Shown here piece after piece: positions 1-6,539 of a DNA stretch of 35,147 nucleotides. The notes under the pieces were generated by a model that did not search any database, was not told the DNA's origin, and saw nothing but the letters and a program-made list of their open reading frames with translations. Origin of the DNA: Pseudomonadota bacterium (GTDB lineage Bacteria; Pseudomonadota; Gammaproteobacteria; Acidiferrobacterales; Acidiferrobacteraceae); NCBI GenBank assembly GCA_021816425.1, contig JAKAXT010000011.1:1-35147 (forward strand), given 5' to 3'. How positions within the stretch are numbered: position 1 is the stretch's first letter; the number at the start of each line of letters is the position of its first letter. The position numbers and the translations under genes were made by a program.

Positions 1-428
1 CCGATCTTATCGAGACGGGTGGCGATGCCGGGCCCCACCTGGGCCGTGTCGCCGTCTATGGTCTGCTTGCCGGCGAATACGAGGTCGACGGGCAGACCTC
101 GATGGACCTGGCGTATGGCGGCCGCCAACGCATAGCTCGTGGCCAAAGTGTCGGCCCCCGCAAACGCGCGATCGGTCAGCAGGATGGCGTCGTCGGCGCC
201 GAATGCCAGGGCCTTGCGCAACGCCGCCTCGGCCTGTGGCGGCCCCATGCAAAGCGCGGTCACGCGCCCCCGGTAGCGATCCTTCAGGCGCAAGGCCTCC
301 TCCAGGGCATAGAGGTCGTAGGGGTTGACGATGGCAGGCACCCCTTGGCGCATGATGGTGTTGGTAACCGGGTGCACGCGGATCTGCGCGCTGTCGGGCA
401 CCTGTTTTATGCAGACCAGAATATGCAT
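1..428 (-). CDS. fixA: FixA, electron transfer flavoprotein beta subunit (partial, N-terminal 142 codons)
   Basis: ETF beta subunit; with FixB it forms the flavoprotein that, in FixABCX complexes, bifurcates electrons from NADH to ferredoxin/flavodoxin (for nitrogenase) and quinone. The translation opens with MHILVCIKQVPD, the standard ETF-beta start, followed by the RQGVPAIVNPYDLYALEEAL stretch, the ALAFGADDAILLTD segment and the AGKQTIDGDTAQVGPG loop that contacts AMP/FAD in the family. The gene runs off the left edge; the family is usually 250-285 aa, so about half is present. The ATG is one base after the nifW stop and is preceded by AGGAG, so it is the third gene of a nifV-nifW-fixA operon. 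The link to nitrogenase electron supply, rather than fatty-acid oxidation, is inferred from this position. Confidence 0.93.
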   Translation of the reverse strand, partial: MHILVCIKQVPDSAQIRVHPVTNTIMRQGVPAIVNPYDLYALEEALRLKDRYRGRVTALCMGPPQAEAALRKALAFGADDAILLTDRAFAGADTLATSYALAAAIRQVHRGLPVDLVFAGKQTIDGDTAQVGPGIATRLDKI

Positions 429-429
429 T

Positions 430-792
430 TCACTCTCCTTTGGGGGGCGCCGCGGGCGCGCGCGCGATCGCCTTTACCGCCACCTCGGCCGTCTGATTCT
501 GAAAGACCCGGAAGACCTTCTCGGCTTGCGCGGTGGAGCACACGAAATCCTCATGGGCCCTCTCCAGGAGAGATGCGCACAAGGCGCGCAGCTGCTCGCC
601 TTCGGCGGGCGCGTCGTCGAGGGCGCCTGCCAGGTATTGGCGAAAACGTTTCAGGATATGGAGCCGGTTTACGTTCACGACATGCTTGTCGTAGGGCACC
701 GCCAAATATTCAAAGAACTCTTCGGCCGCCGACAACCGGCTCAACTCGCGGAAAAGCTTTTGGCCCGCGGACCCCTCGGACGCGCCACTCAT
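430..792 (-). CDS. nifW: NifW, nitrogenase-stabilizing/protective protein
   Basis: A 120-aa cytoplasmic protein of the NifW family, which is associated with FeMo-protein (NifDK) maturation and with protection against oxygen. The family signature is clear at residues 18-55: LSAAEEFFEYLAVPYD followed by VVNVNRLHILKRFRQYL. The length fits the family (about 100-120 aa), and the C-terminal alanine-rich tail is not conserved. Its ATG overlaps the nifV stop in an ATGA, so it is translationally coupled. It should be co-transcribed from the sigma-54 promoter upstream of nifV. Confidence 0.92.
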   Translation of the reverse strand: MSGASEGSAGQKLFRELSRLSAAEEFFEYLAVPYDKHVVNVNRLHILKRFRQYLAGALDDAPAEGEQLRALCASLLERAHEDFVCSTAQAEKVFRVFQNQTAEVAVKAIARAPAAPPKGE

Positions 793-1934
793 ACCACCGC
801 CCTCGCAAGCGCGGGCGCGCAGACCGTGCCCAGGAAGCCGCGCAGATCCTGATCCGTCGGCGGGCTTTTGGTGCGCACGGCGTGGGCGCGGATCAGGCCC
901 ACGATCTCCTGCGCCTGCTCGCGGCTCAATGCAATGCCCATCTTGCCGTAGACATGGGCCACGGCGCGCGAACCCGAGTGCTTGCCGAGCACGATGCGGT
1001 GCGCGCGACCCACCTGCGCGGGGTCGAACCCCTGATAGGTGCGGACATCCTTCAACAGCCCATCGACGTGAATGCCGGCCTCGTGGGTGAAAACCGCATC
1101 ACCCACGACGCTCTTCTGCGGCGGCGTCGGCCGGCCCGAGGCCCGACCGACGAGGTCCGAGATCACCGGCAATTGCGTCAGGTCGATGCCGGTCGCGCGC
1201 CCATGGATCACCTGCAGCGCGAGCGCCACCTCCTCCAGGCTCGCGTTGCCGGCGCGCTCGCCCAGGCCGTTCACGGTGGTGTTGGCGTGGCGGGCGCCGG
1301 CGAGCACCGCCGCCAGGGTATTGGCGGTGGCAAGGCCGAGATCGTCGTGCGCATGCATTTCGATCGGCAGGTCGGTATTTTTGATAAGCGCGGAGACGCG
1401 CTCGTAAACGGCGAACGGATCCAGGACCCCGAGGGTGTCGGCGAATCGCAGGCGGCAGGCGCCGGCCTTTTGCGCCGCGTCGGCCACCCGGTACAGGAAG
1501 CCCGGATCGGCGCGCGAGGCGTCCTCGGCGCCGACCGAGACTGTCATGCCCCGATCGACGGCCGCCCCCACGAAGCGCGTCACGGCCTTCAAGACCCAGA
1601 GGCGGCTGCGGCCGAGCTTGCGACGGATCTGGATATCCGACACCGGGATCGAAAGATGCGCGAGCACAGGTCCACACAGACCGGCCGCATCGAGATCGGA
1701 ACGGCACATGCGCGCCCATACCATGAGACGGGCCCTGAGACCGAGCGCGCCGATCGCGCGTATCGTGTCGCGCTCCTCGGGGCCGAGGGCCGGAATGCCG
1801 ACCTCCATCTCGGCGACCCCGGCGTGGTCCAGGGCGCGGGCGATGGCGATCTTGTCCTCGGCGCTGAAGACCACGCCGGCGGTCTGTTCGCCGTCACGCA
1901 AGGTGGTGTCGTTGATCCCTATCGCAAGATTCAT
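789..1934 (-). CDS. nifV: NifV, homocitrate synthase
   Basis: Condenses acetyl-CoA with 2-oxoglutarate to give homocitrate, the organic ligand of FeMo-co. The 381-aa protein has the HMGL-like TIM barrel: NDTTLRDGEQTAGV at residues 8-21 (metal and substrate binding), the HAHDDLG metal site at about 194-200, and NTTVNGLGERAGNASLEE near 220. The C-terminal communication region contains LGKHSGSRAV, shared with isopropylmalate and homocitrate synthases. The nif neighbourhood favours NifV over LeuA or a lysine-pathway enzyme. I chose the ATG at 1934 because GAGGG lies 8 bases upstream and because the sigma-54 promoter at 1970-1985 predicts a start of transcription near 1959; an ATG at 1967 would lie upstream of that start. 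An ATG at 1949 remains possible. Confidence 0.93.
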   Translation of the reverse strand: MNLAIGINDTTLRDGEQTAGVVFSAEDKIAIARALDHAGVAEMEVGIPALGPEERDTIRAIGALGLRARLMVWARMCRSDLDAAGLCGPVLAHLSIPVSDIQIRRKLGRSRLWVLKAVTRFVGAAVDRGMTVSVGAEDASRADPGFLYRVADAAQKAGACRLRFADTLGVLDPFAVYERVSALIKNTDLPIEMHAHDDLGLATANTLAAVLAGARHANTTVNGLGERAGNASLEEVALALQVIHGRATGIDLTQLPVISDLVGRASGRPTPPQKSVVGDAVFTHEAGIHVDGLLKDVRTYQGFDPAQVGRAHRIVLGKHSGSRAVAHVYGKMGIALSREQAQEIVGLIRAHAVRTKSPPTDQDLRGFLGTVCAPALARAVV

Positions 1935-1969
1935 GTCATAAGCCCTCATGAGCGCCTGCGAACGCAAAT

Positions 1970-1985
1970 AGCAAGCGCCATGCCA
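1970..1985 (-). promoter_or_regulatory. Sigma-54 (-24/-12) promoter of nifV-nifW-fixA
   Basis: On the minus strand the sequence reads TGGCATGGCGCTTGCT. It matches the TGGCACG-N4-TTGCA consensus except one base in the -24 box and the last base, with exact GG-N10-GC spacing (GG at 1984-1983, GC at 1972-1971). Predicted transcription start is near 1959, giving a leader of about 25 nt to the nifV ATG. Confidence 0.85.
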
Positions 1986-2072
1986 AGGACCGGGGGTGGG
2001 GCGAAATGGCGGGCCGGGCGGGGTTCGGCCCCCGAAAGCGCCCGACTATGTGCGCTTTGCGACCTACACGCC

Positions 2073-2088
2073 TGTCGCAAACCCGACG
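2073..2088. promoter_or_regulatory. NifA-type upstream activator site for nifV
   Basis: TGTCGCAAACCCGACG is one base short of the TGT-N10-ACA NifA site and 14/16 identical to the perfect site at 2515-2530. It lies about 115-130 bp upstream of the predicted nifV transcription start, the usual distance for a NifA site acting by DNA looping. Confidence 0.72.
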
Positions 2089-2514
2089 GGGCGCGGACCG
2101 GAGGGACGGCCCCGGCCGACACCATGCGAATCCCGCGCGGCTTCCTGCCGTTTTCGATCGTCTTTGGGATCGGGATGGGCGGCGGGCGGGGGCTTATGCG
2201 CCACGCCTCGGCGAAAGAAGGGGGTTCGGGGTGCCACCAGGCCGCGGCCCGACGCGGCCGCGGTGGCGCGGCGGCCTCGCGAAGGATCGCCAGGGGTCAT
2301 GGCGCCCCGAAAGTGGACGGCGGCACGTCTCCTGGCCCCAGGGGTCACGCCCTCTCCGGCGTCGGTCCGGGAGGGCTCGCTCGGATGGGGCGCGGAGCAT
2401 GCAAGGTGGCGACGACCGGTGCGCCCCTTGCCGCCACGTGCCCTCGCATGCCCCGCGGCCCCGTCGGAGCAAACCCCCAGGCCACGCGCGCCCGTGATCA
2501 GACGGCCCGGGAAG

Positions 2515-2530
2515 TGTCGCAAAACCGACA
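2515..2530. promoter_or_regulatory. NifA upstream activator site, distal copy (nifA)
   Basis: TGTCGCAAAACCGACA is an exact TGT-N10-ACA site, with the dyad extended to TGTCG/CGACA. It is the distal member of a pair whose starts are 40 bp apart. Confidence 0.8.
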
Positions 2531-2554
2531 ATATCTTGACAAAGACGCCGCGTT

Positions 2555-2570
2555 TGTCGGAAAACCGACA
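2555..2570. promoter_or_regulatory. NifA upstream activator site, proximal copy (nifA)
   Basis: TGTCGGAAAACCGACA is an exact TGT-N10-ACA site that differs from the distal copy at one base. Its near edge is about 126 bp upstream of the -24 element at 2696. The 40-bp phasing with the distal copy is close to four helical turns, which would place two NifA oligomers on the same DNA face. Confidence 0.8.
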
Positions 2571-2694
2571 ACGCCCGGTTCGAGAGGCGTGGGCTCCAGG
2601 ATCCCCTTCCCCCGCCTTGCAAAGCGCTTCGGCGCTGAGCAGGCGGGCCCGATGCCGCCCGTCACAACGCGACGGACGGGTGACGGCCCCATGG

Positions 2695-2710
2695 CGGTAC
2701 GTTAATTGCC
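2695..2710 (+). promoter_or_regulatory. Sigma-54 (-24/-12) promoter of nifA
   Basis: CGGTACGTTAATTGCC has GG at 2696-2697, exactly ten bases, then GC at 2708-2709. It matches TGGCACG-N4-TTGCA except the first and last bases and C to T in the -24 box. Predicted start is near 2721, 46 nt before the nifA ATG. A possible sigma-70 -10 hexamer, TAGAAT, lies at 2722-2727 but lacks a good -35, so basal transcription is uncertain. Confidence 0.72.
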
Positions 2711-2766
2711 TTGTGTGGCGCTAGAATCATTATCAGGGATACTCGACGCGTGACGGAGATCGTGTC

Positions 2767-4377
2767 ATGAACAAGCGACCGGAAGGCAACGCGGCGGCGC
2801 AAGTGCTTGCCATGTATGAGATCGGCAAGGCGCTGAATTCCTGCGCCGATCTCGGCAAGAATCTGCGCGCCACGCTCGAGATCCTGGCGTCTTATCTCCA
2901 CATGCAGCGCGGCATGGTGGCGCTCGTGCAGGATGACGGGGCCTTGCAGACCGTAAGCGCACACGGCTTGAGTCGCCAGGAAAAGGACCGCGGACGCTAC
3001 CTGAAAGGCGAGGGCATCATCGGCAGGGTCCTGAAGACCGGCCTGCCGGTAGTCATCCCGGATGTCGCGGACGAGCCTTTGTTTCTGAACCGCACGAAAT
3101 CGCGAGACCTGGGCAAGGGACGCGCGATCGCCTTCATCTGCGTTCCGATCAAGGCGGGGCGTGAGACGATCGGCGTTTTGAGCGTGGACCGCGAGGCCCA
3201 CGTCGCGCCAAGGTCCCCGCGCTTCGAGCAGGACGTGCGATTCCTCAAGATGATTGCCATCCTGATCGGCCACGCGGTAAGACAAAATCGGCTGGTCGCC
3301 GCCGAGAAGGCCGAGCTCTTGTCGGAGAAGCAACAGCTCGAGACCGCCTTGAAGGGCCGCTACAGCATCGATAACGTCATAGGCTACGGCAAGCGCATGC
3401 AGGAGGTGTTCGCGGAGGTCCACAAGGTGGCGCCCGGCCGCGCGACCGTACTGCTGCGCGGCGAGTCGGGTACCGGTAAGGAAATGATCGCGCGCGCCAT
3501 CCATTACCTGAGTCCGCGCAAGGACAAGCCCTTCATCCGCGTCAACTGCGCGGCGCTCACGGAAACCCTGCTCGAGTCCGAGCTGTTCGGTCACGAGAAA
3601 GGGGCCTTTACCGGCGCCTCGCAGGAACGCAAGGGGCGCTTCGAGTCCGCGCACGGCGGGACGCTCTTTCTGGATGAGATCGGCGAGATCTCGCCGGCCT
3701 TTCAGACGAAACTCCTGCGCGTGCTTCAGGAGCGCGAGTTCGAACGGGTCGGCGGCAACAAGTCGATCCGGGTCGACGTGCGCCTGATCTGCGCCACCAA
3801 CCGCGACCTGGAGGCGGCGGTGACCGATGGCTCGTTCCGCGAAGACCTCTATTATCGCATCAATGTCGTGGCCATCTTTCTGCCGCCCTTGCGCGAGCGC
3901 CACGAGGATATCCCCTTTCTGATCGAACATTGCCTCAACAAGTTCAACCGGGAGAACGACCGGCAAATGCGCATGGCGCCCGAGGCGATGCGCATCCTCT
4001 TGCGATGCAATTGGACCGGCAATGTCCGCGAACTCGAGAACTGCGTGGAGCGTTCCGCGACCATGGCGCAGGGCGATACCATCGAGCCGCCCGATCTCTC
4101 CTGTCAGCAGGGAAAGTGCTTTTCGGGCGCGCTTCAGGAGGGCTGGGCCGCGAGAAGCGGCGCGCACGCCCCGATGCGCGCAGAGGGGCGGCCCGGACCG
4201 GCGGGCGCAAACGGCAGCCAGGCCGGGGAGCCCCCGGCCTCGGAGCGCGATCGCCTGGTTTGGGCGCTCGAGCAATGCGGGTGGGTGCAGGCGAAGGCCG
4301 CGCGCCTCCTCAACCTCACGCCGCGCCAGATCGGATACGCCTTGAAAAAATACGCCATCCCCCTGCGACGCCTGTAG
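2767..4377 (+). CDS. nifA: NifA, sigma-54-dependent nif activator with redox-type cysteine motif
   Basis: Activates nif promoters with RpoN. The 536-aa protein has an N-terminal GAF domain (about 25-170), a short coiled linker (about 185-200), and an AAA+ domain (about 208-440) with the P-loop GESGTGKE at 232-239, GAFTGA at 279-284 and LFLDEIGEI as Walker B. The C-terminal Fis-type helix-turn-helix is at about 495-536 ([21 protein letters not shown]). Cysteines 414, 426, 446 and 451 give exactly C-X11-C-X19-C-X4-C, the motif of NifAs that sense oxygen or redox directly (rhizobial type); enteric and Azotobacter NifAs lack it and need NifL. No nifL is adjacent. The ATG is preceded by GGAG. The promoter carries NifA sites, so positive autoregulation is likely. 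Confidence 0.95.
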   Translation: MNKRPEGNAAAQVLAMYEIGKALNSCADLGKNLRATLEILASYLHMQRGMVALVQDDGALQTVSAHGLSRQEKDRGRYLKGEGIIGRVLKTGLPVVIPDVADEPLFLNRTKSRDLGKGRAIAFICVPIKAGRETIGVLSVDREAHVAPRSPRFEQDVRFLKMIAILIGHAVRQNRLVAAEKAELLSEKQQLETALKGRYSIDNVIGYGKRMQEVFAEVHKVAPGRATVLLRGESGTGKEMIARAIHYLSPRKDKPFIRVNCAALTETLLESELFGHEKGAFTGASQERKGRFESAHGGTLFLDEIGEISPAFQTKLLRVLQEREFERVGGNKSIRVDVRLICATNRDLEAAVTDGSFREDLYYRINVVAIFLPPLRERHEDIPFLIEHCLNKFNRENDRQMRMAPEAMRILLRCNWTGNVRELENCVERSATMAQGDTIEPPDLSCQQGKCFSGALQEGWAARSGAHAPMRAEGRPGPAGANGSQAGEPPASERDRLVWALEQCGWVQAKAARLLNLTPRQIGYALKKYAIPLRRL

Positions 4378-4385
4378 GCCGGTCA

Positions 4386-4401
4386 TGCCCGTGCCGCAAC
4401 A
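4386..4401. promoter_or_regulatory. Possible degenerate NifA site before the LRV gene
   Basis: TGC-N10-ACA, one base from the NifA consensus, lies just after the nifA stop and about 56 bp upstream of the -24 element at 4457. It lacks the extended TGTCG/CGACA dyad of the other three sites, so it is a weak candidate only. Confidence 0.3.
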
Positions 4402-4454
4402 CCCTTCTTCGCGGGGCCGCGGCGGGTCCGCCCACGGCCGTCCCGCGGTTTCCC

Positions 4455-4471
4455 TTGGTACGCTATTTGCT
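4455..4471 (+). promoter_or_regulatory. Sigma-54 (-24/-12) promoter of the LRV gene
   Basis: TTGGTACGCTATTTGCT has GG at 4457-4458, ten bases, and GC at 4469-4470, with ACG after the GG and TTGCT at -12. The match to TGGCACG-N4-TTGCA is strong. The predicted start near 4482 excludes translation from upstream in-frame starts and supports the ATG at 4514. Confidence 0.8.
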
Positions 4472-4513
4472 TCATGGGATGGGCAGGGCGGCGGCCGGAC
4501 GCGGGGATATCAA

Positions 4514-5137
4514 ATGACGATCGAGGCGGAGCGAGGCGGGGCAAGCGGAGACGAAGAGGCCTGCATGGCATGCCGCGCCCGCGGGTGGCCTTGGCCGCCA
4601 CGCTGTCGCCCCGGGTCGGCCTGCCTCTTCGCGCAGGGCGCGCTCGGCGTCCACCGCTTTTTCCGACGTAACCCGGTGCTCGGCACGCGCTGCGCCACGT
4701 CCGAGTGGCCGGCAAGGGTGCGACGCGCCGCGGCCGCCCGCGTCCATCCTTATTTTGCGGCAGAGCTTCTCCACGATGCGGATCGCCGCGTGCGCTGCCA
4801 GGCCGTCAAACGCGCGCCGCGAGAGCGGGTATCGCCGCTACGCGAGGATGTCGACACCGGCGTCCGGGCCGCCGTGGCACGCAAACTGTGGGGGAACGAT
4901 CTTATCATTATGATGGATGACCCGGAGGTCGCCGTCCGGCGCATCGTGGCATCCCGCATCACGCCACACCTGCTGCCGCTCATGCTCGGCGATGCGGACC
5001 CCCACGTCCGGCGCGTCCTCGCGCGACGCATAGACGCGTCGTGGCTCGCGATTTTGGCGGAGGATCCCATCGCCGATGTCCGGGCCATAGTCGCCGGGCG
5101 TCTACGCTGGGCCCCACAAACGGCGCCCTCCGAGTAG
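4514..5137 (+). CDS. Fe-S cluster / leucine-rich repeat variant (LRV) protein, nif-associated
   Basis: A 207-aa protein with an N-terminal cysteine cluster (C17-X2-C20-X10-C31-X5-C37) followed from about residue 75 by short helical repeats. These are typified by DDPEVAVRRIVASRI and GDADPHVRRVLARRID, about 24 residues per repeat, ending in EDPIADVRAIVAGRL. This matches the architecture of the Azotobacter vinelandii nif-region LRV protein: a small [4Fe-4S] domain joined to alpha/3-10 solenoid repeats. The molecular role is not established; the sigma-54 promoter directly upstream puts it in the NifA regulon. The start at 4514 is chosen from that promoter; a longer frame beginning at 4385 has a poorly structured N-terminus. 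Confidence 0.8.
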   Translation: MTIEAERGGASGDEEACMACRARGWPWPPRCRPGSACLFAQGALGVHRFFRRNPVLGTRCATSEWPARVRRAAAARVHPYFAAELLHDADRRVRCQAVKRAPRERVSPLREDVDTGVRAAVARKLWGNDLIIMMDDPEVAVRRIVASRITPHLLPLMLGDADPHVRRVLARRIDASWLAILAEDPIADVRAIVAGRLRWAPQTAPSE

Positions 5138-5220
5138 GCCATGGGGGCAAGCAGCCTTCGCGACGCGCGCGCATCCGCGATCGAAGGGTCCGCGGCATCC
5201 GTCCGACGGGGCATCCGGCC

Positions 5221-5595
5221 GTGAGCGCGACACGCCAAGACCGCGACGCGTCCATCGCGGACCCTGTGACGCCCCCCGTCCACCCCAATGACGTGGATAG
5301 ACGCCGCATCCTGCGACTTCTCAAGAACCGGCGCCGGTACCGCTACGTCCGCCCGATCGTCCTTCCCGGCCCCGAAGGGTACATCGTGCGCAGCCCCTGC
5401 TGCTCGCGCACGGTCGACAACGCCGGCGGCATGATCGACATCGCATGGCTGCGTTATCGCGGCGGACATGACGCATGGCACCTCTATCGCCGCGATCACG
5501 TGACCGAGGCCTGGGTGATTCAGAGCGTCCAGTCGAGCCTTGCCTTGGCCGTCGCCGACCTCAACGAAGATCCCGCACGGGTGTTCTGGGCCTGA
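5221..5595 (+). CDS. Conserved-looking small protein downstream of the LRV gene, function unknown
   Basis: A 124-aa, probably soluble protein starting at GTG 5221; the frame stays open upstream into the LRV gene, but those residues look like shadow sequence. The body is well formed: YRYVRPIVLPGPEGYIVRSP, then a CC pair, a GGMIDIAWLRY strand-like segment, WHLYRRDHVTEAWV, and a C-terminus ending LNEDPARVFW. The last part loosely recalls DUF3024-type small proteins, but I would not assign it. Position suggests co-expression with the LRV gene from the sigma-54 promoter at 4455-4471. A minor frame, ATG 5141 to TGA 5223, ends in a GTGA overlap with this start and could be a leader. Confidence 0.6.
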   Translation: MSATRQDRDASIADPVTPPVHPNDVDRRRILRLLKNRRRYRYVRPIVLPGPEGYIVRSPCCSRTVDNAGGMIDIAWLRYRGGHDAWHLYRRDHVTEAWVIQSVQSSLALAVADLNEDPARVFWA

Positions 5596-6539
5596 GAGGG
5601 CCCCGCCCGACCGGACCTGCGGCCCCAAACGCGGGCGCACAACGACAAGGGCACGGCCGTGGCGTCGTTATCGTGGCCGCCCGCCGGCCCCCTCTTTGGC
5701 CATCAAGCGTCCGCCGGATCCACAAAAGCCAGGGGGCGCAGAGGCGCGCCACGCCCCCGGCATTTTTCTGGCGGCACGCAGAAAGCCGCGAGAGGGTTCG
5801 CGGAAAATCGGGGGCTTGCCGCGGGTAGTCGCTCTTTGTATGGCGCGGCCATCCTGACGGCGGCCGCGGTTCGCTCCACGGGGCTCGACGTGCAAGCGGA
5901 CGAGCCGCCCGAGCGCCACGCGCTGATTGGCGGCAGGCCATGGGTAGACAACGACCCAGAGATACAGAAGGCGCGGCAAAAAGAACGGGCGCTGCCACGG
6001 GCCTCCGCCTAGGATCCGCCTTTTCTGCTCGCTCCGTTGCCTCATATGCGCGAGCCCTGACGGGCGATATCTGACCCATTCGTCTGGAAGGCACGGCAAA
6101 TGACCATGCGCGCCCGCGGGACCCGCGCACACCATTGCGCTACGCTCGCAATATCGACGTCATCGGCTTCCCCTCCGGCGTGGCGCGCCAAGTCCGCCCA
6201 TGATGCGACCCGCGAGAACGAACGCGCTACCGGCTCGAGCCCACCTCCGTCCCGCGCGCAGAGATCCGTGGGCGTCTCGTCCGGGCCCGCCTTGGGCCGA
6301 CCGGCCGCGACGGCATGGAACGTCCGCGCGCGGGGGCGGGCAGACGACCGTGCGGAATGGGCTGATTCGCCCCGTCGCGAAAGCGCCGGCCCGACGATGA
6401 GGGCCGGCTCCAATTCCCCACCCCTCGCGCGCGCCCGAGGCCGCAAAGGACCGCCGCCGGACCCGGCCCGCCTCGTTCGGACGACCCCGGCCTGTAAGGC
6501 CGATCCTTCTTGAGACACCCCGGCCTATACTCGGGCCTC
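5596..6539. other. Gene-free GC-rich gap
   Basis: About 940 bp without a credible gene. The open frames on both strands are composition-driven (R/P/A/G-rich), lack family motifs and lack ribosome binding sites. Apart from a plausible terminator at 5732-5767 and a TATACT at 6525-6530 (a possible -10 without a good -35), I see nothing assignable. Confidence 0.6.
5732..5767 (+). terminator. Probable rho-independent terminator after the nif-side operon
   Basis: Perfect 7-bp stem GGGGGCG (5732-5738) and CGCCCCC (5752-5758) with a 13-nt loop, followed after four bases by five T (5763-5767). It lies about 140 nt after the last stop. Confidence 0.6.

Larger units (their letters stand above)
1935..2766. 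other. nifV-nifA divergent regulatory region
   Basis: An 830-bp region between divergent nifV and nifA. I see no credible gene: all long frames are arginine/proline-rich shadows. It holds a minus-strand sigma-54 promoter with an upstream NifA-type site for nifV, and a plus-strand sigma-54 promoter with two NifA-type sites for nifA; these are listed separately. The middle (about 2100-2500) is GC-rich with nothing I can assign. Confidence 0.7.

Noticed and set aside
2401-2460. A second sigma-54 promoter for nifV (GGGCACGTGGCGGCAAG on the minus strand)
   Set aside because: The best CACG alignment gives GG-N9-GC, and a much better element lies at 1970-1985 at the right distance from nifV.
2194-2622. 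Small genes within the nifV-nifA gap
   Set aside because: Arginine-rich open frames on both strands with no ribosome binding site, overlapping the promoter elements.
102-2705. A long 867-codon plus-strand open frame across fixA, nifW and nifV
   Set aside because: It is antisense to three well-supported nif genes, is rich in R, H and G, has no family motif and arises from GC-rich codon bias.
2662-4386. 574-codon minus-strand frame opposite nifA
   Set aside because: Mirror frame of a clear nifA; composition and lack of motifs indicate a shadow.
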